Source of the DNA: Hawksworthiomyces lignivorus
Lineage: Eukaryota; Ascomycota; Sordariomycetes; Ophiostomatales; Ophiostomataceae
Length of the DNA stretch: 64,000 bases
Reading direction: 5' to 3'
Assembly (NCBI GenBank): GCA_002917075.1
Contig: NTMA01000008.1
Coordinates: 496,001 to 560,000, forward strand
Notes under the pieces: model-generated
Databases searched by the model: none
The model's input: the letters and a program-made list of their open reading frames with translations, nothing else
What the model was told of the DNA's origin: nothing
Position numbers and translations under genes: made by a program
In this document: one piece after another, positions 47,195 to 58,830 of the stretch
Position numbering within the stretch: the first letter of the stretch is position 1
Layout of the letters: each line of letters begins with the position of its first letter

Positions 47195-48460
47195 TCATAG
47201 AGCCTCCTGCACTGCTTTCGACGCAAAGTACGTCGCCCACAGAGAAGCGTAGAGCAGCTCGAGACTGTCTTTTATATTTGGGTCCACCTCGGGACCGTGG
47301 GCAAGTGTTTTCAGACGATCTATGTGCGCAGAAGCCTGCTCTCGGATCGCCACAATGAGACCTTGTGTTTCTGTGTGCGTAGTACCTGTTGAATGAGGTG
47401 CTTGGGGGAGGTAGGAAGCTGTCGCGGAATTCGAATCGGAGCTCGTTGGCGCCAGATGAACATCCTTATTCTTTGCCGCAGTATCTCGCAAGTCTGTCAT
47501 TGCTTCTGCATCCATTCTACCATGATGTACTCGACCGCGTCCTGGAGACTGCGACCGGCGGCGTTGGCTCTCCCCAGACGCTTGCCTCTGCTGGATCCTA
47601 TCAGGATCTTTCCGATCTCGGTAAGCCGACAACTCATTCATGGTGTTTGATCTCGAGTGTGAGCCACGGTCATCTACAGTTAAAACAGCGTTCGGCTGGT
47701 GACCGGCAAACTTAAGAGCCGTTATATTCGTGTTCATGTGGCTTGTGGTAAGGTTCTCGTGAAGACCGAGGCAGACTGCACGTTCTGAGGACGAAGGCTC
47801 CTGCTTCACAGGCATCACAGGTAGAGCCTGCTGCTCTCCATATATAAGCAGTGTCTGGTGGCCATTTGACGGGATGTTGACTATGGGGTATCTATCCACT
47901 AGTGAGGCCGGGTCTTTGAGATATGTGCGACGCCAAGCCTGACGCTTTTCGTTAAGCTCATCCTCACCATGTTGCCCTAATGGCATATTTGTCACCTTGA
48001 CTTTCGACATGTGCCTCGTCCACTGGTCTACTAGGTCAAAGAGAACCTGTGCTCGCGAGTATCGAAGCCTGGGCTGGCGTTTCGTAGCCTGGAGAAAAAC
48101 CAGGCGACCTGCTGCAAATGTCTTGATTATGTCCGCGACAACTTCGGCCGGCCAGGTGCCCAGGTCCTCAGCCACGATAAAGTAGAACTCGTCACGATGA
48201 GAATAGGCTCTGTAGAATAAGGCTAGACGAAACACGACAATGAGATTGTTGCGAGCTCTGGGCTTCGGGCCTGTGACATCACCACTCCTGTATGTAAAGG
48301 GATAGACGCGTCCGAGCCACAAGGCAGCATTGTGTGGCACAGGCGTGCGAAAGCGAAAGCCACCCACCTGGTAGCGTTGCAGTTTGTTGGGAGAGGCCTT
48401 AGTGCCATTGCTGCTTTCTGGCGGCCGCTCAGGAAGTTGCCCGACTTTGGAGGTCTCCAT
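47195..48460 (-). CDS. Orphan protein, unknown function (421 aa)
   Basis: Single-exon gene from the ATG at 48460. The N-terminal half (about residues 30-170) looks globular: QRYQVGGFRFRTPVPHNAAL, NNLIVVFRLALFYRAYSH, then EDLGTWPAEVVADIIKTFAA. The middle (about 215-350) is disordered and rich in Arg/Ser/Gln with Arg-Ser tracts (SQRRRSQSPGRGR), and the C-terminus is helical. No signal peptide or membrane helix. I recognise no family. Its position at the edge of the accessory region and lower codon bias fit a lineage-restricted gene. Confidence 0.65.
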   Translation of the reverse strand: METSKVGQLPERPPESSNGTKASPNKLQRYQVGGFRFRTPVPHNAALWLGRVYPFTYRSGDVTGPKPRARNNLIVVFRLALFYRAYSHRDEFYFIVAEDLGTWPAEVVADIIKTFAAGRLVFLQATKRQPRLRYSRAQVLFDLVDQWTRHMSKVKVTNMPLGQHGEDELNEKRQAWRRTYLKDPASLVDRYPIVNIPSNGHQTLLIYGEQQALPVMPVKQEPSSSERAVCLGLHENLTTSHMNTNITALKFAGHQPNAVLTVDDRGSHSRSNTMNELSAYRDRKDPDRIQQRQASGESQRRRSQSPGRGRVHHGRMDAEAMTDLRDTAAKNKDVHLAPTSSDSNSATASYLPQAPHSTGTTHTETQGLIVAIREQASAHIDRLKTLAHGPEVDPNIKDSLELLYASLWATYFASKAVQEAL

Positions 48461-50016
48461 CTTTGCATCTTTGCATCGGCGGTCACGGCTGGAGAAGGTT
48501 CGGTTGAAGAAGATGAGGAGAGAAGGGAACGAAGAAGGTGGATTCAGAGTCTAAAGCCGAGAGACAACACATACAGGGTGGGATGTAGAGAGAGCATAGG
48601 ACAATGCAGAACTTTGGGTTGAAGCACATGAGCAGCTGAGTGGAAAAGAACGAACGGATAATTGTGACAGACTGCTGTTGTTGGTGATGCTCGCGAGTGG
48701 TAATTAAGGTCAGCCCTTTTCAGTTTGCTCTATTTTTGCTCCACTTTGCTCTGTTATGTTTCTGTTCTTATTTGCGTTGTTTTATTTGGCTGTTTTTGTC
48801 TATTTTCTCGTTTGTCATGAAGTCGTCATAGAGCTGTGGTTGACATCAGCTCAGGAAAGAGCAACCGCAAGGAGGAAAACAGAGCACGTTTCTGCATGAG
48901 GAAGGAGCCTTTTACCTATCATACCTTCCCAGAAAACGACCAAAATAGACAAATATTACGGATTGACATTGCAACGACATTGATACATCGATATGAACCC
49001 ACAAATCAGATCTGCGTCTGCAACGAGCTGAGTTGCACGCCAATGTTCATCCACATCTCGTACAGGTATTGTTTGTTCACTACATGGCTTGTTGCGTCTC
49101 CTGGGGGCCCTTTTAAATCATCGACTGTCGTCTGATACACAATGTGCGAAACCAGGTATTGAAACCGCCGTTCTGACGTTCAACAGCTAATTGATGGTGC
49201 TGGACGATATCCATATGGAAAAGAGAATTACCACCAAAAATACGTTTCAAAAGCAAACGGCCTTGGTGCAGTCACACCACCATATCTCAGAGAGGAAAAG
49301 GAACATGAGAAAAACACGCGCACATACACATACACTCACTCTGACTTTCACTCACTCGCACTTACACCCACTCACACTCAGTCACTGTCAACCACGCTCT
49401 CCCACTCGTGCGCGCGCACGCATAGAACATTTCTTGTCAGCCACAAATTAAGAGACGAAATAATGATCAGCAACAGTTGAAGCCTCGCAGATACTGGACT
49501 GAGGTATCAAATCGTGTTTCGTGAAAATAACACGAGACTTAGAGCGCCAACGCTAAGGCCGTTAGTGATTCGCTACGCGAATGCTGAGCGAATGCGCAGC
49601 ACAGCCACGCTGAAAATGCTGGCAATTTTGAAAATGAATGAAGTATTCATGTTTCCTTTTCCAAAGGTTCTCCCCCTCGCATTCCTCACTTTTCATCTTT
49701 TTCTACTTTTATTTTCCTCTTACCATTGTCGGGAGCCATGAAATTGCTTCCACTCGCCTCGCTTTAAAAGCAGCATCATAGAGGAAGAGCCTTGCCTGGT
49801 GCGAAATACAACAATCGCTGTGGTTACTTGTAGTAGTGAACGGCAATGCAGATTCGAAACTGTTGCCTATCAAGACCCTAGTGTGAGACCCATCCTAGTA
49901 AGTATGAGAGCCAAACTTAATTGCACCGGCCGAGTAAGCAGAATGGTATCCCCAAAGAGATACTGACAGTTTGTAGAGCGATATATTCGCCGAAAAGCTG
50001 TAGTGTCAAGATCACG
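48461..50016. other. 1.56-kb divergent intergenic region with CA/CT-rich tract
   Basis: Contains the promoters of two divergent genes and a C/A/T low-complexity tract at about 49305-49430 (repeated CACTC/CACAC units). ATG frames such as 48836-49135 have no recognisable protein. Confidence 0.5.
49305..49430. repeat. Degenerate CAC-rich simple-sequence tract
   Basis: Imperfect repetition of CACAC, CACTC and CATACA words, seen directly, in the leader/promoter region upstream of the HET-domain gene. Confidence 0.75.
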
Positions 50017-52032
50017 ATGGTGGCAACAAAGAGCTGCGCCAGCAACCAATTGCTTGAGTATGCAGAGCTGGACTCGACCAAGTCAGAAATCCGACTGCTC
50101 CAGCTCAGACATGAACGAAACGAAGATGGTCTTCTCAGTGTCGCGATGCACACCATCTCGCTGGACGACCAACCTGAGTATTATGCGCTGTCATATGTCT
50201 GGGGAGATATGGAAAATCTTTGCCCAATCTCAGTCGGGAGACAGGTTGTTCATGTTACCAGCAATCTGCTCCAGGCTATGGAAGATATGCGGCCTCGCCT
50301 TCTTTCCCCTCAATACTTCTGGGTTGATGCTATATGCATCAACCAATCTGACAGCGTTGAGAAGGCATCTCAAGTTCGTCTTATGGGCGAGATATACAAG
50401 AATGCCGCAGGGGTTTTAGCTTGGTTAGGCCCGGAAGCTCACGGAAGCAAACTCGTCATCCAGGCGCTAACACATCTGGCAGCGGATGTTCAGAATCATG
50501 ATCCGCTAGACTTCTCATTTTTGGCGCATCCAAAATATGTAGATATCGCTGCACAGTTGGAAAGCGAAAATAGGTTGGGGAGCCTAAGCACTCGCCATCC
50601 AATTGCTTCTCTGGTAGATCGGCCTTACTGGTCCAGAATGTGGACGTTCCAAGAGCTGGCGCTGGCAAAAACAGGAAGCTTGTATTGCGGCGTAGATCAC
50701 ATCGATCTTCTTTGCATCATAAACTTGAATGAATCTATTCTTGCAACTTGGGAACAGACTCATATTTTTCTGCAGCCGCCTGGCGTTGATTATTGGGTAT
50801 GGGATCTTGTCGAGCCGCTCTGGAAGCTAACGCTGCTTCAAAAAATATATACGTCTTTGGCTGTAACAACTTTGGGTGGAACTCCAATACATACACTCGT
50901 ATTAGCCTGGCCGCGGCAGACTACAGACCCACGAGACAAAGTCTACGGGGTTATGGGATTGTGCGATATAGATGTTCAGATAGACTATCACATGCCCGTG
51001 TCGCGCCTATACCAAGAAACATCAGCATACCTTCTTCAACATACCGCTGGCGCAGAAGTATTACTCGATTGTGCTACGACTACAAGGTTGTTGTCTTCGA
51101 AACGCATACCTTCTTGGGTAGTTGACTGGGAGTATTACCAGCAGAAAGATTATTTTATTGGCAATAAGTTCTCTGCTCGATACGCAAACCTCGTCTCAGA
51201 AACGCCTATCCAGATCCTTGGAAATGTCATGCAGACTTCAGGCATACGGGTGGATAGAATCAAAGAGATTCTGCGCAGCAATAAGGATGGTTCAATTCCG
51301 TGGTTAGCCGATTGCTTTGAATTTTTTTTGCAAGAGGGCTTACTTGTTATTATGGAGACAATCCTCAAGAAACCTCCTATGGAGTATCCGTACGCGAGTG
51401 GCGTCCCCATGACGCTCGCCGTCTTGAAGACCTTTTTCGGCGATGCAAACCCTCTGGACGACTCTCGGATCCTATGGAGCCGCGAAGAGGCATGTTCGTT
51501 TGATAAACTTGCAGGGTTCATTATTTTCTGCCTTTTCTCGGAGCTCGTTTCACGGAATGGGTCCGCAATTTTCGACAAATGGAAGACTGATTTGAAGCAT
51601 TCACTGGCAATCCAAGAATCGTTGAGCGGCTGCACGGCTGCGAGTGTTTTTGATCCAGATCGAACATGCACGTACAGCTCGACACATATCATCTACATTC
51701 TACAAACATGCTCAGAAGATGAAAGGTTCGAGGACAGGATCACGCAATGTTTATCAGTTCCTAAAAATCTGCTCATGGGCGAGAACGGTAAGCAGCCAAA
51801 CTGGCAACCATTTCATACTGAAAATGGGCGGATTGGCTTCGCTCGCTGTGCAATTCAAGAGGGAGACTTAATTTGTATCTTGAGCATGTCGGACATTCCT
51901 GTGGTCCTCCGAAGAGAAGGCGACCAGTATATTCTGATCTCAATGTGCTTCGTCCTGGGGATAATGGACGGTGAATTGGGCGGCGACGAATACAAGGACA
52001 AGTTTGAGATAGAAAAGTTTGACGTCATATGA
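50017..52032 (+). CDS. HET-domain protein (heterokaryon-incompatibility type)
   Basis: Member of the fungal HET family, which includes proteins triggering growth arrest or cell death after fusion of incompatible strains. The function of most members is untested. Single exon, 671 aa, from 50017, the first in-frame ATG. The HET domain spans about residues 35-225: YYALSYVWGD, FWVDAICINQ, QVRLMGEIYKNAAGVLAWLG and RPYWSRMWTFQELALAK. The downstream block TDPRDKVYGVMGL is also typical. The C-terminal 400 residues have no recognisable second domain. The reading frame is intact, unlike the STAND-type gene about 7 kb further on. Codon use is less GC-biased than in the housekeeping genes. Confidence 0.92.
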   Translation: MVATKSCASNQLLEYAELDSTKSEIRLLQLRHERNEDGLLSVAMHTISLDDQPEYYALSYVWGDMENLCPISVGRQVVHVTSNLLQAMEDMRPRLLSPQYFWVDAICINQSDSVEKASQVRLMGEIYKNAAGVLAWLGPEAHGSKLVIQALTHLAADVQNHDPLDFSFLAHPKYVDIAAQLESENRLGSLSTRHPIASLVDRPYWSRMWTFQELALAKTGSLYCGVDHIDLLCIINLNESILATWEQTHIFLQPPGVDYWVWDLVEPLWKLTLLQKIYTSLAVTTLGGTPIHTLVLAWPRQTTDPRDKVYGVMGLCDIDVQIDYHMPVSRLYQETSAYLLQHTAGAEVLLDCATTTRLLSSKRIPSWVVDWEYYQQKDYFIGNKFSARYANLVSETPIQILGNVMQTSGIRVDRIKEILRSNKDGSIPWLADCFEFFLQEGLLVIMETILKKPPMEYPYASGVPMTLAVLKTFFGDANPLDDSRILWSREEACSFDKLAGFIIFCLFSELVSRNGSAIFDKWKTDLKHSLAIQESLSGCTAASVFDPDRTCTYSSTHIIYILQTCSEDERFEDRITQCLSVPKNLLMGENGKQPNWQPFHTENGRIGFARCAIQEGDLICILSMSDIPVVLRREGDQYILISMCFVLGIMDGELGGDEYKDKFEIEKFDVI

Positions 52033-52267
52033 CGTTGAGGCTCTTTTTTGCCATGTTCTAACTGACGGCCTTCGATTTTTGAGTATGTACACTTGAGGAA
52101 AAGAGATACGTCGATGGAGGAATCTAGTTAGTACCCAATGTCTAGATGTTTGGTTAGAGGGAGCTAAAGAATAGTCATAAGAATAATTAAATATACTCTC
52201 ATAAACTAGATACAAGGTCTCACTCTCAAGAGAATTCGACATAGTGGATTCAACAAGCAGAGCATCT

Positions 52268-53685
52268 TTACCGAGGGTTGAGTAGCCCTCCAATAATCCC
52301 CCCAATTCCTCCTCCTACTCCGCCAATGATCCCACCAACTCCCCCAACAATTCCTCCTACAGCGTCTCCAAGATCTCCAACTACACCAAGTACACCCTGA
52401 ACTAGAGTTAAGCTCTTTCCGTCTTCCACTGCAGCTCCTGCGTCCTTCTTGGGGGTGTCCTTGCCCTGCAGCCACTGCTGCATTGCGGCCTGATCTGGCG
52501 GCGTGAACGCGGCTGTTGGCATCGGAAGAACCTTTGTGCACTCTATCATGTCATTGATGTTATTGACGCCGAGCAGACTCATCCTAATATACTCGCGTGC
52601 AAATGCCTGGCATCCTTTGTTAGTTAAAGCTAAATATACTAGCTTCAGAGAAACACTTCGAAAGATGGTCTCTTAGAAAATCGCATTGCCAAAGGACCCA
52701 CCGTGTTCCACGGCGCTTGCCCTTGCGCAGTTGAGAATGTATTCCACGTATCCCTTGTCTCGTGGTATTTGGAGAGCGCGACGTCGCTCGGAAATTTGAA
52801 GACCCGCGGTGGCGATGACGCGCTCTTGGTCTCGCCGTAGAAGAGTATGTCCCACACTCCCGGGGTGCTGTCCTGCGGCGCGCTGTCCTTGGTCTCGTCG
52901 ACAAAGTGCTGCTGGGACGTCGTGTGGGCGCCGACGAGCGCGACGAGCGCGTCTGGAGTAAAGGTCTTGTTAGCGAAGAGCTCGACGAGATTCTCGGCCG
53001 AGCCGTGGACGTCCGGCATGCGCCCCTTTTCCGCGGCGCGGCTGCTGTCTCTGCGCCCGACAAACGACCGGACGCGAGGCCCGAGAGGGCATGTGACCGT
53101 GGCAATGCTTGCGCCCATCTGGATGAGGTCCGCCATTCCCACGCCGTACCGGGACTGGTACTTGTCGTACCAGCCCTGCACGGCGATGCCAATGTCCTGC
53201 AGCCCGTCGTGCTCCGAGCGCGTCAGCTCGTTTCCCAGGATGATGCTGCCGTCGGCGCCGCCGTGGCTGTCGCCCTTGGACCAGCTCGCCGCGTCGTGGA
53301 ACCCCAGCCGGACGGCGGCGCGCGCGTGCTTGGTGCAACGGCCAGAGTCTCCGTGGAATTTATCGTACATGTCTTGCTTGATGTACTCCCATATACAGCA
53401 AGGGTCGTCCGCGCACTCTTGGCTGTCCTTGCGCGGAACGCTCGTGTATCGAGAAGAAAGGTCCTCTGGCGGTTCTCGTCCCTCGAGGATGGCCTTGACT
53501 GTTCTGCCCACCTCGGAGAGCTGATCGTCGTCGAGTGTGGCAAGGTCTCCGATCATCTCTACCTGCCCATTGTCGTGGCCTGTGCGGACTTCTAGAATTT
53601 CTTTCAGCTTCCCACTTCCCATTCCTGGGTAAGCTAGACAACCGGAGATGGCGGTCCATAAAGTATATGCAAGTGTAAATTTCAT
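52268..53685 (-). CDS. Secreted class II haem peroxidase (AA2-like, ascomycete type)
   Basis: Extracellular peroxidase of the fungal class II superfamily, oxidising phenolics or similar substrates with H2O2. Exons are 52702-53685 and 52268-52606. The 95-nt intron (GTGGGT, branch CTAAC, acceptor GCCAG) joins QGQAPWNT to AFAREYIRMSLLGVNN, restoring the family block SLLGVNNINDMIECTKVLP. The product is 440 aa. The signal peptide is residues 1-18 (MKFTLAYTLWTAISGCLA). The distal site has R126, H130 and D131 (AAVRLGFHDAASW), the calcium loop GGADGS follows, and the proximal haem ligand is H254 (VALVGAHTTS). The C-terminus is an unusual Gly/Ile/Val-rich tail. Without the splice the first exon frame would run into a stop at 52645. 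Confidence 0.9.
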
Positions 53686-54858
53686 TGTGGGAAAGGTTTA
53701 AAAGAAAACCTAAGCTTTAGATCACGACCTCTTTGTTGATGGTATAGATCAGGACCTTCACAACGCGCGCTGTTCCAGGAAACCGAGCAACTCAGAGAGT
53801 AGCAGATCAACGATCCTGTTTGCTCTGCCATGTTTAGAGCAGAATATATACATACTATTAGGGGTCCTTGATTTCTATTGTACCCTCTCTTTGTCAACGC
53901 ATGATCACTATCGTTCCAGTCCCAATGTCAACCACAGGCCCACAGCAAAACCTGCTCCACAGGAACGGCTCAGGAACCTGCCAAGTTTTTTCTTGCTCAC
54001 ACTTCGTGCATGTCTTTATGGTATTGGTATGCAGAGGTTTACCCAGTTGCAGCCGCTCGCTAAACCTCATCCATTCCCTACTTCCAATCAAAACTGCATC
54101 AATCGCTATTTATAAGTCAGGGTCCAGTTCGGTGGGCGCGGGGAAGTGAGAGGACTGCTAAGAAGATGATTCCTGGAATAGGAAGTGATCTTCGTCTTCT
54201 GTAGAGGTTGTTGTCCCGGCTCTAGACGGACCCGACCGGCTACGCTTGGATGCCAGTTAATGGAAGCGGTGGATCGGGAGACAGGAAGACTTCGATACAA
54301 CCACCTTAAGTTTGCTCCGGTTAAAGCGTTGGCTAAATAAACTACGTTTGCGGCTAATGGGAAAGGTATTTTTTCATAAGTCTTGTTAAACTACGCTGAA
54401 GTTAAGAAGTCTGCTGTAAGAACAGTATTGATGAAAACATTATTATGGGCAAGTGATCATGATTAAATTCACTATTACGACTCTTGTAGGTGGACATGGT
54501 AGAACTCGCTACCGCTGCGTTGGCCCTTCACCTGCTGAAAGCGGCCTTACGTGCGTATTGCTTTCAGCACCCAGATAGCGTGACTAAAATCCTTATCGCT
54601 CAGTCTCTTCATCTTCCAGTGCTTACAGCTGAATAATGGGTCTGGTAGAAGGAGCGAATCTTTACAATCGACCGAGGGTAGTGCTGTATATACATATATT
54701 CGATTACTTATAGATAGAATTTTATAAATATGTATATATGAAAGTCGATGGGGAATGTCGAAGACTTCACCGAGGATGATGAACCTGTGATAAGGCCATA
54801 ATAGGAGGTGTTCGTCCCGGCGTATTTTCAAGGTATTCTAAAAGTTTCTTTGTAGTTA
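53686..54858. other. 1.17-kb intergenic region, no gene supported
   Basis: Holds the peroxidase promoter and the 3' end of the SNF2-family gene. A minus-strand open frame at 54547-54831 could be an extra 3' exon of that gene: an intron with GTTAGT donor and CTTTTAG acceptor would join into it. This is not certain. Confidence 0.45.
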
Positions 54859-57800
54859 TTAGCAATTGATATTTACGACAGGGAAGACGTTAGATCTATG
54901 ACTAACCTTGTACCGGTTTTGTGCTACGTTTTCAATATTTTGTCCGGTTGGAGAAAGAGTTTCCTTGATAAGCCGAAGTTTGTCCATTTGGACCCATTGA
55001 ACGTACTGATGCCATAAACGTAAGTCTTCTATCTCTTATACTTATTTCTCAAAGAACAAATGTAAAGGCTCTTACCTTCTCGATAGAGTCATTGGTGACA
55101 TATCTGATCACGGTTACATCTTGCTTCTGTCCGATTCGGTGGATGCGATCTATCGCCTGGGCTTCTGCCATAGGATTCCAATGAGGCTCCACGATGTGAA
55201 CTGTATTTGCTGCAGTGAGGTCAATTCTGAGCTTGAAAGTTAGCGAAGAGAACGGTGCACCAATAAAATATAAGAGTGGAAATGAAAACAGACCCTTCGC
55301 CGGCTGCTCCTAAGCTAGCTAGCATAATGTTGTACTCTGGATTGCTGCCAAAGGTTTCGAGAGCCTTCTTGCGATGGCTCAAGGAAGATTGGCCATCGAT
55401 ACGGCAAAATTTGATATCCTTTTCTCGGAGGGCAGTGCCAATTAGATCCAACATCTTGGTCCAATGGCTAAACACAACACTGCAAAAATGTTAGTTCATA
55501 CGCTTATCCATACGCCAAAGATCTTTGGTACCATACCATTTGCCTGATCCTTGTTCCCCTTCTGGTCTCTTTTGATCGCTCGTGAGGTTCCGAAGAAGGG
55601 CTTTCAGCTTAGCAGATTGTGGATATCGCATTCTTGGAAGAAGGCTCAATGTACTCTGCGACACACTAGGACTGGAGTTGCTTGAAACTGATTGGAAGCT
55701 ACCACCTGACAGGCCGCACTTGGGGCACTGCGGCTCGCTCTCTAATGCTTGTGAACTTGCAGAGCAGATCTCACAAAGAGCATGGCCACACGTTAGCTCT
55801 TGGACCGTGGTTATGCTAGTGTCGATTTCTTCGATATCTTGCTCGCACAAGATACATTTCCTTATAGCCGATTCAAACATCTTCAGCGTCAGCAAGCCAG
55901 AGTTGCCTTCTCTCCAAGCTTTGAGAGCCGAGTCCGGGAGGAGTGCCTCCCCGTGGTCGCAGATTAGCCGAAGTATTACAATGAGAATGAGGATATCCGT
56001 CATTGCAACCTTCAATTTCTTATTTTCCGTAGCAGTGAGATACGAAGACCACTTGAAAAAATCGTACACTTTTCGATCCTCGCGACTCATCTCTACCTCT
56101 TCGACCAACTCCAGTTTCTGGGGCAGATTTAGCTCCAAAGCATGGTCTGCCTTTGTTCTTCGCAAACACGTCGCAGCCACAATTTTTCTTAGCAGCTTTA
56201 ATCCACTCTCTCTTTCCTCCCGAATAGGTTTCTGTATATAATTCTCGAAGGCATTGTTGGACGCAAAAGGAGGAATGCGGATGAAGCTGAGGAGAGAGCC
56301 AAAGTCGTCCAGAGAATTTTGTATTGGTGTTCCTGTGAGGCACCAACGGTAGTCGGCAGGGATGGCACAAACACAATCAAAGATCCTTGTATCTCGGTTT
56401 CGAATCCGATGGGCTGGCCAGATAAAACTTAGCATATTATAATCGCCCGTAACATATTTAAAGCGGATAATACCTTCATCAAGAATTATTCTTTTCCACT
56501 CCTGCTCAAATACTAGACTTCGTTTATGTTGGTCAGATCGTATAGTATCGTAAGTTGTCAATACGATGTCGTAGCTAGTCAAACCATTGCTAATCTCGTG
56601 ACGTTTTGTGCCATGGTACGTTATCCATCGTATCCCATGCGGATCAATGTGACTAGAGCCGTAGAGGCTTGAATCAGTATCTAGCACACGGATATCTTAG
56701 CGCTTACAGGCTGATGCTTACGTTTCAATCTGCTTCTCCCATGCATAGATCGCTGTAAATGCTTAGTATAAGCTGCACAGAAGTGTTGATGCGCAGCTTG
56801 TTCAAGGGTTGGAGACGACTCACTCGACTTGGGCGTTACGATCAGCGTCCCCTTGGGAAGGCCCCTACTCAGATCTGGGTGACTGTCCATATAATCTAGA
56901 GAATGACAGATCAATGCAAGGCTCGAGAGCGTCTTTCCCAGCCCCATTTCCTAGGCATGGTTAGCTGGCGTCAGAATATAAGAACTTCGACATGTGTAAT
57001 AGTACATCTGCAAGAATCCCACCACTTATGGGTGGTGGCCGAGTTAATTCATACATCCGTGTTACGATATTCTGGTACCTGATTCGAGGATAGAAGCTAT
57101 TAGAACCTGGAAATTTAGTGAATTTTGTGGTACACTATACGCTTAAACACATACCGAACCTGTCCGCTGGGACTTCGGAATGGGTTCTAGATAGTAGGAA
57201 ATTGAGCTTTTTCATAGATGCCAGTCTCTTTCTCTATCATCATAGTAAGTGCTTCGACTTGGTGTCTGGTATTTTGCTACCGTAAGCGTGGGCAAAAGAT
57301 AAAGCGGGAATGCAGGTGTTGGTACCTTTTCAACTGTGTGACGAGTCTTGGGCTAGGTTTAGCCAATGCCACATCCTTTCCGAGTTCCTGCGCTGTATCG
57401 AATATTTTGAGGATCTGATTTCTCTCATGGTCCTGCAGCAAATTCCGCGACGTTACAGCTCCAGGTGTGCAACATGCAGATATGGAAAGCTTTTCCAACG
57501 CCGGCATAGATTCCCCAGGCGGCAGGAAGTATTGAGGATTTTCATACTTTGCTCCGTGGTCGATTTCTGTAAGACTGGGGTGTTGGAGAAACAGCTTCTC
57601 CTCTGCCAGCAAATCCGCCACCGCACCTTTCTGTTGCTCGAAACCATAGACGACAATACGGAGATTACAGCTCTTGACGCCAAACGAGGTTCTCGAGCCT
57701 CCGCCGCCGAAAGCCAAAGGTCCAAACGACTTCGACTTCTTGCCGCATACCTTAGCCGCCAAAGTTACTGCAAACTCGTTTACTATGCGACGAAGTGCTT

Positions 57801-58403
57801 TGGAGCACACCACAGCGATGTGCTTCTCTTCACCCGTCAGGTACGCTCGCAGCACGTCTCCTTCGAAAGTGAGAGTTGCCTGGGTGCATTGGGAAGGTAC
57901 TTCGACCCCGTTTAAGGCAATAGCTTGGATGCACAGCTAGCAAATATTAGCCTTGTTCATAATTTCAAAGTGTCAGAAGAAGTTGATTGACATACCAATC
58001 CAAAGCATGCATCATAAGCCGCGATATGGGTGTCATCTACCGAATTTAAGCTCGTTGGTATAATTGCGCTGTGTGCTTCTGCAAGCTGATGTTCGTCCAG
58101 TCGTATTTGCTCCGAATTAGCAGCGATAGCAGGAAATCCAAGCAAGGATGTGTCGCATTCATAGATGCGGTTTAAGTCGATTAAAGATAGACTTCGTGGC
58201 ACGTCGATGGGAAGTACGTCTTCCATAGTGTCGTCCTCTGTGAGATCGACAAACAGCGTTGGACGGAAACGACGACGATTGGAAGAGTGACCGGTTGAAG
58301 CTCCTTCTGACAAGCCAGTGCCATCGGGGCCGGAGTGTCTTGCCTTCCGGGAAGCCCGTCCATCACCTCCATGTGCGTGTGGCCTCTTTCTGGGACTGGA
58401 CAT
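54859..58403 (-). pseudogene. SNF2-family ATPase with RING finger (Rad5/Rad16-like), one in-frame TAG
   Basis: DNA-dependent ATPase of the SNF2 superfamily with a RING ubiquitin-ligase insert, a class acting in repair or chromatin. Eleven exons fit by frame: 57996-58403, 57326-57936, 57155-57265, 57006-57078, 56824-56950, 56722-56752, 56474-56652, 55537-56413, 55294-55479, 55076-55226 and 54859-55005 (967 codons). Motifs are LKRHQVEALTMMIEKE, ILADEMGLGKT (Walker A), the restored Walker B LDEAHRIRN, LTGTPIQN, the RING CILCEQD..CGHALCEIC..CPKCG, VVFSHWTKM and IDRIHRIGQKQDVTV. Exon 3 contains TAG at 57187-57189 (after AQFPTI), where relatives usually have Trp. Skipping it needs another splice path that deletes the LKRHQ motif segment. 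All other motifs are intact. Probably a recently disabled gene or a sequence polymorphism. Confidence 0.8.
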
Positions 58404-58830
58404 GACGGTGCGTATATGAATCTGTGTGCACCTTACGTTGAAAGCTGCACGATACTCGTTGGATAAGAAGTCATCATATTATCGATTGTACTTTTTAATC
58501 AATACCGGGACAGAGCCGGCTTCCGATTGGTTTTTGAGAGAATGCCTTGCGGATAATAGAGGGGCTGGGCACCTGGCAAGACGGAAAGGCGCTCCAGCAG
58601 TTGGGGGTGGCGCAATCATGGCTCTGAGCGGTTACGATGCAATTTCTATTGGTCAATATCAATTTACACAGATTGTTCCTTGCGGTGACAGGCGACGAGG
58701 CACATCTCAGTGAAACGCATTCCTACCTGGTTACTCCCTGAAAGCTGACATCGCGCACAGATGAAGGTTGTTGGAATTGGAATTAACCTTCACATCTATC
58801 GCCGTGGACTCCAGCACTGTTACCACGTCT
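58404..58830. promoter_or_regulatory. Shared divergent promoter of the SNF2-RING and STAND genes
   Basis: 427 bp between two divergent ATG codons, both belonging to genes with disrupted frames. A short open frame (58426-58713) is not supported as a gene. No known motif identified. Confidence 0.5.

Noticed and set aside
49921..50016. 32-residue N-terminal extension of the HET-domain protein
   Set aside because: The first codon there is TTG. The first in-frame ATG is 50017, and the extension has no HET-family similarity.
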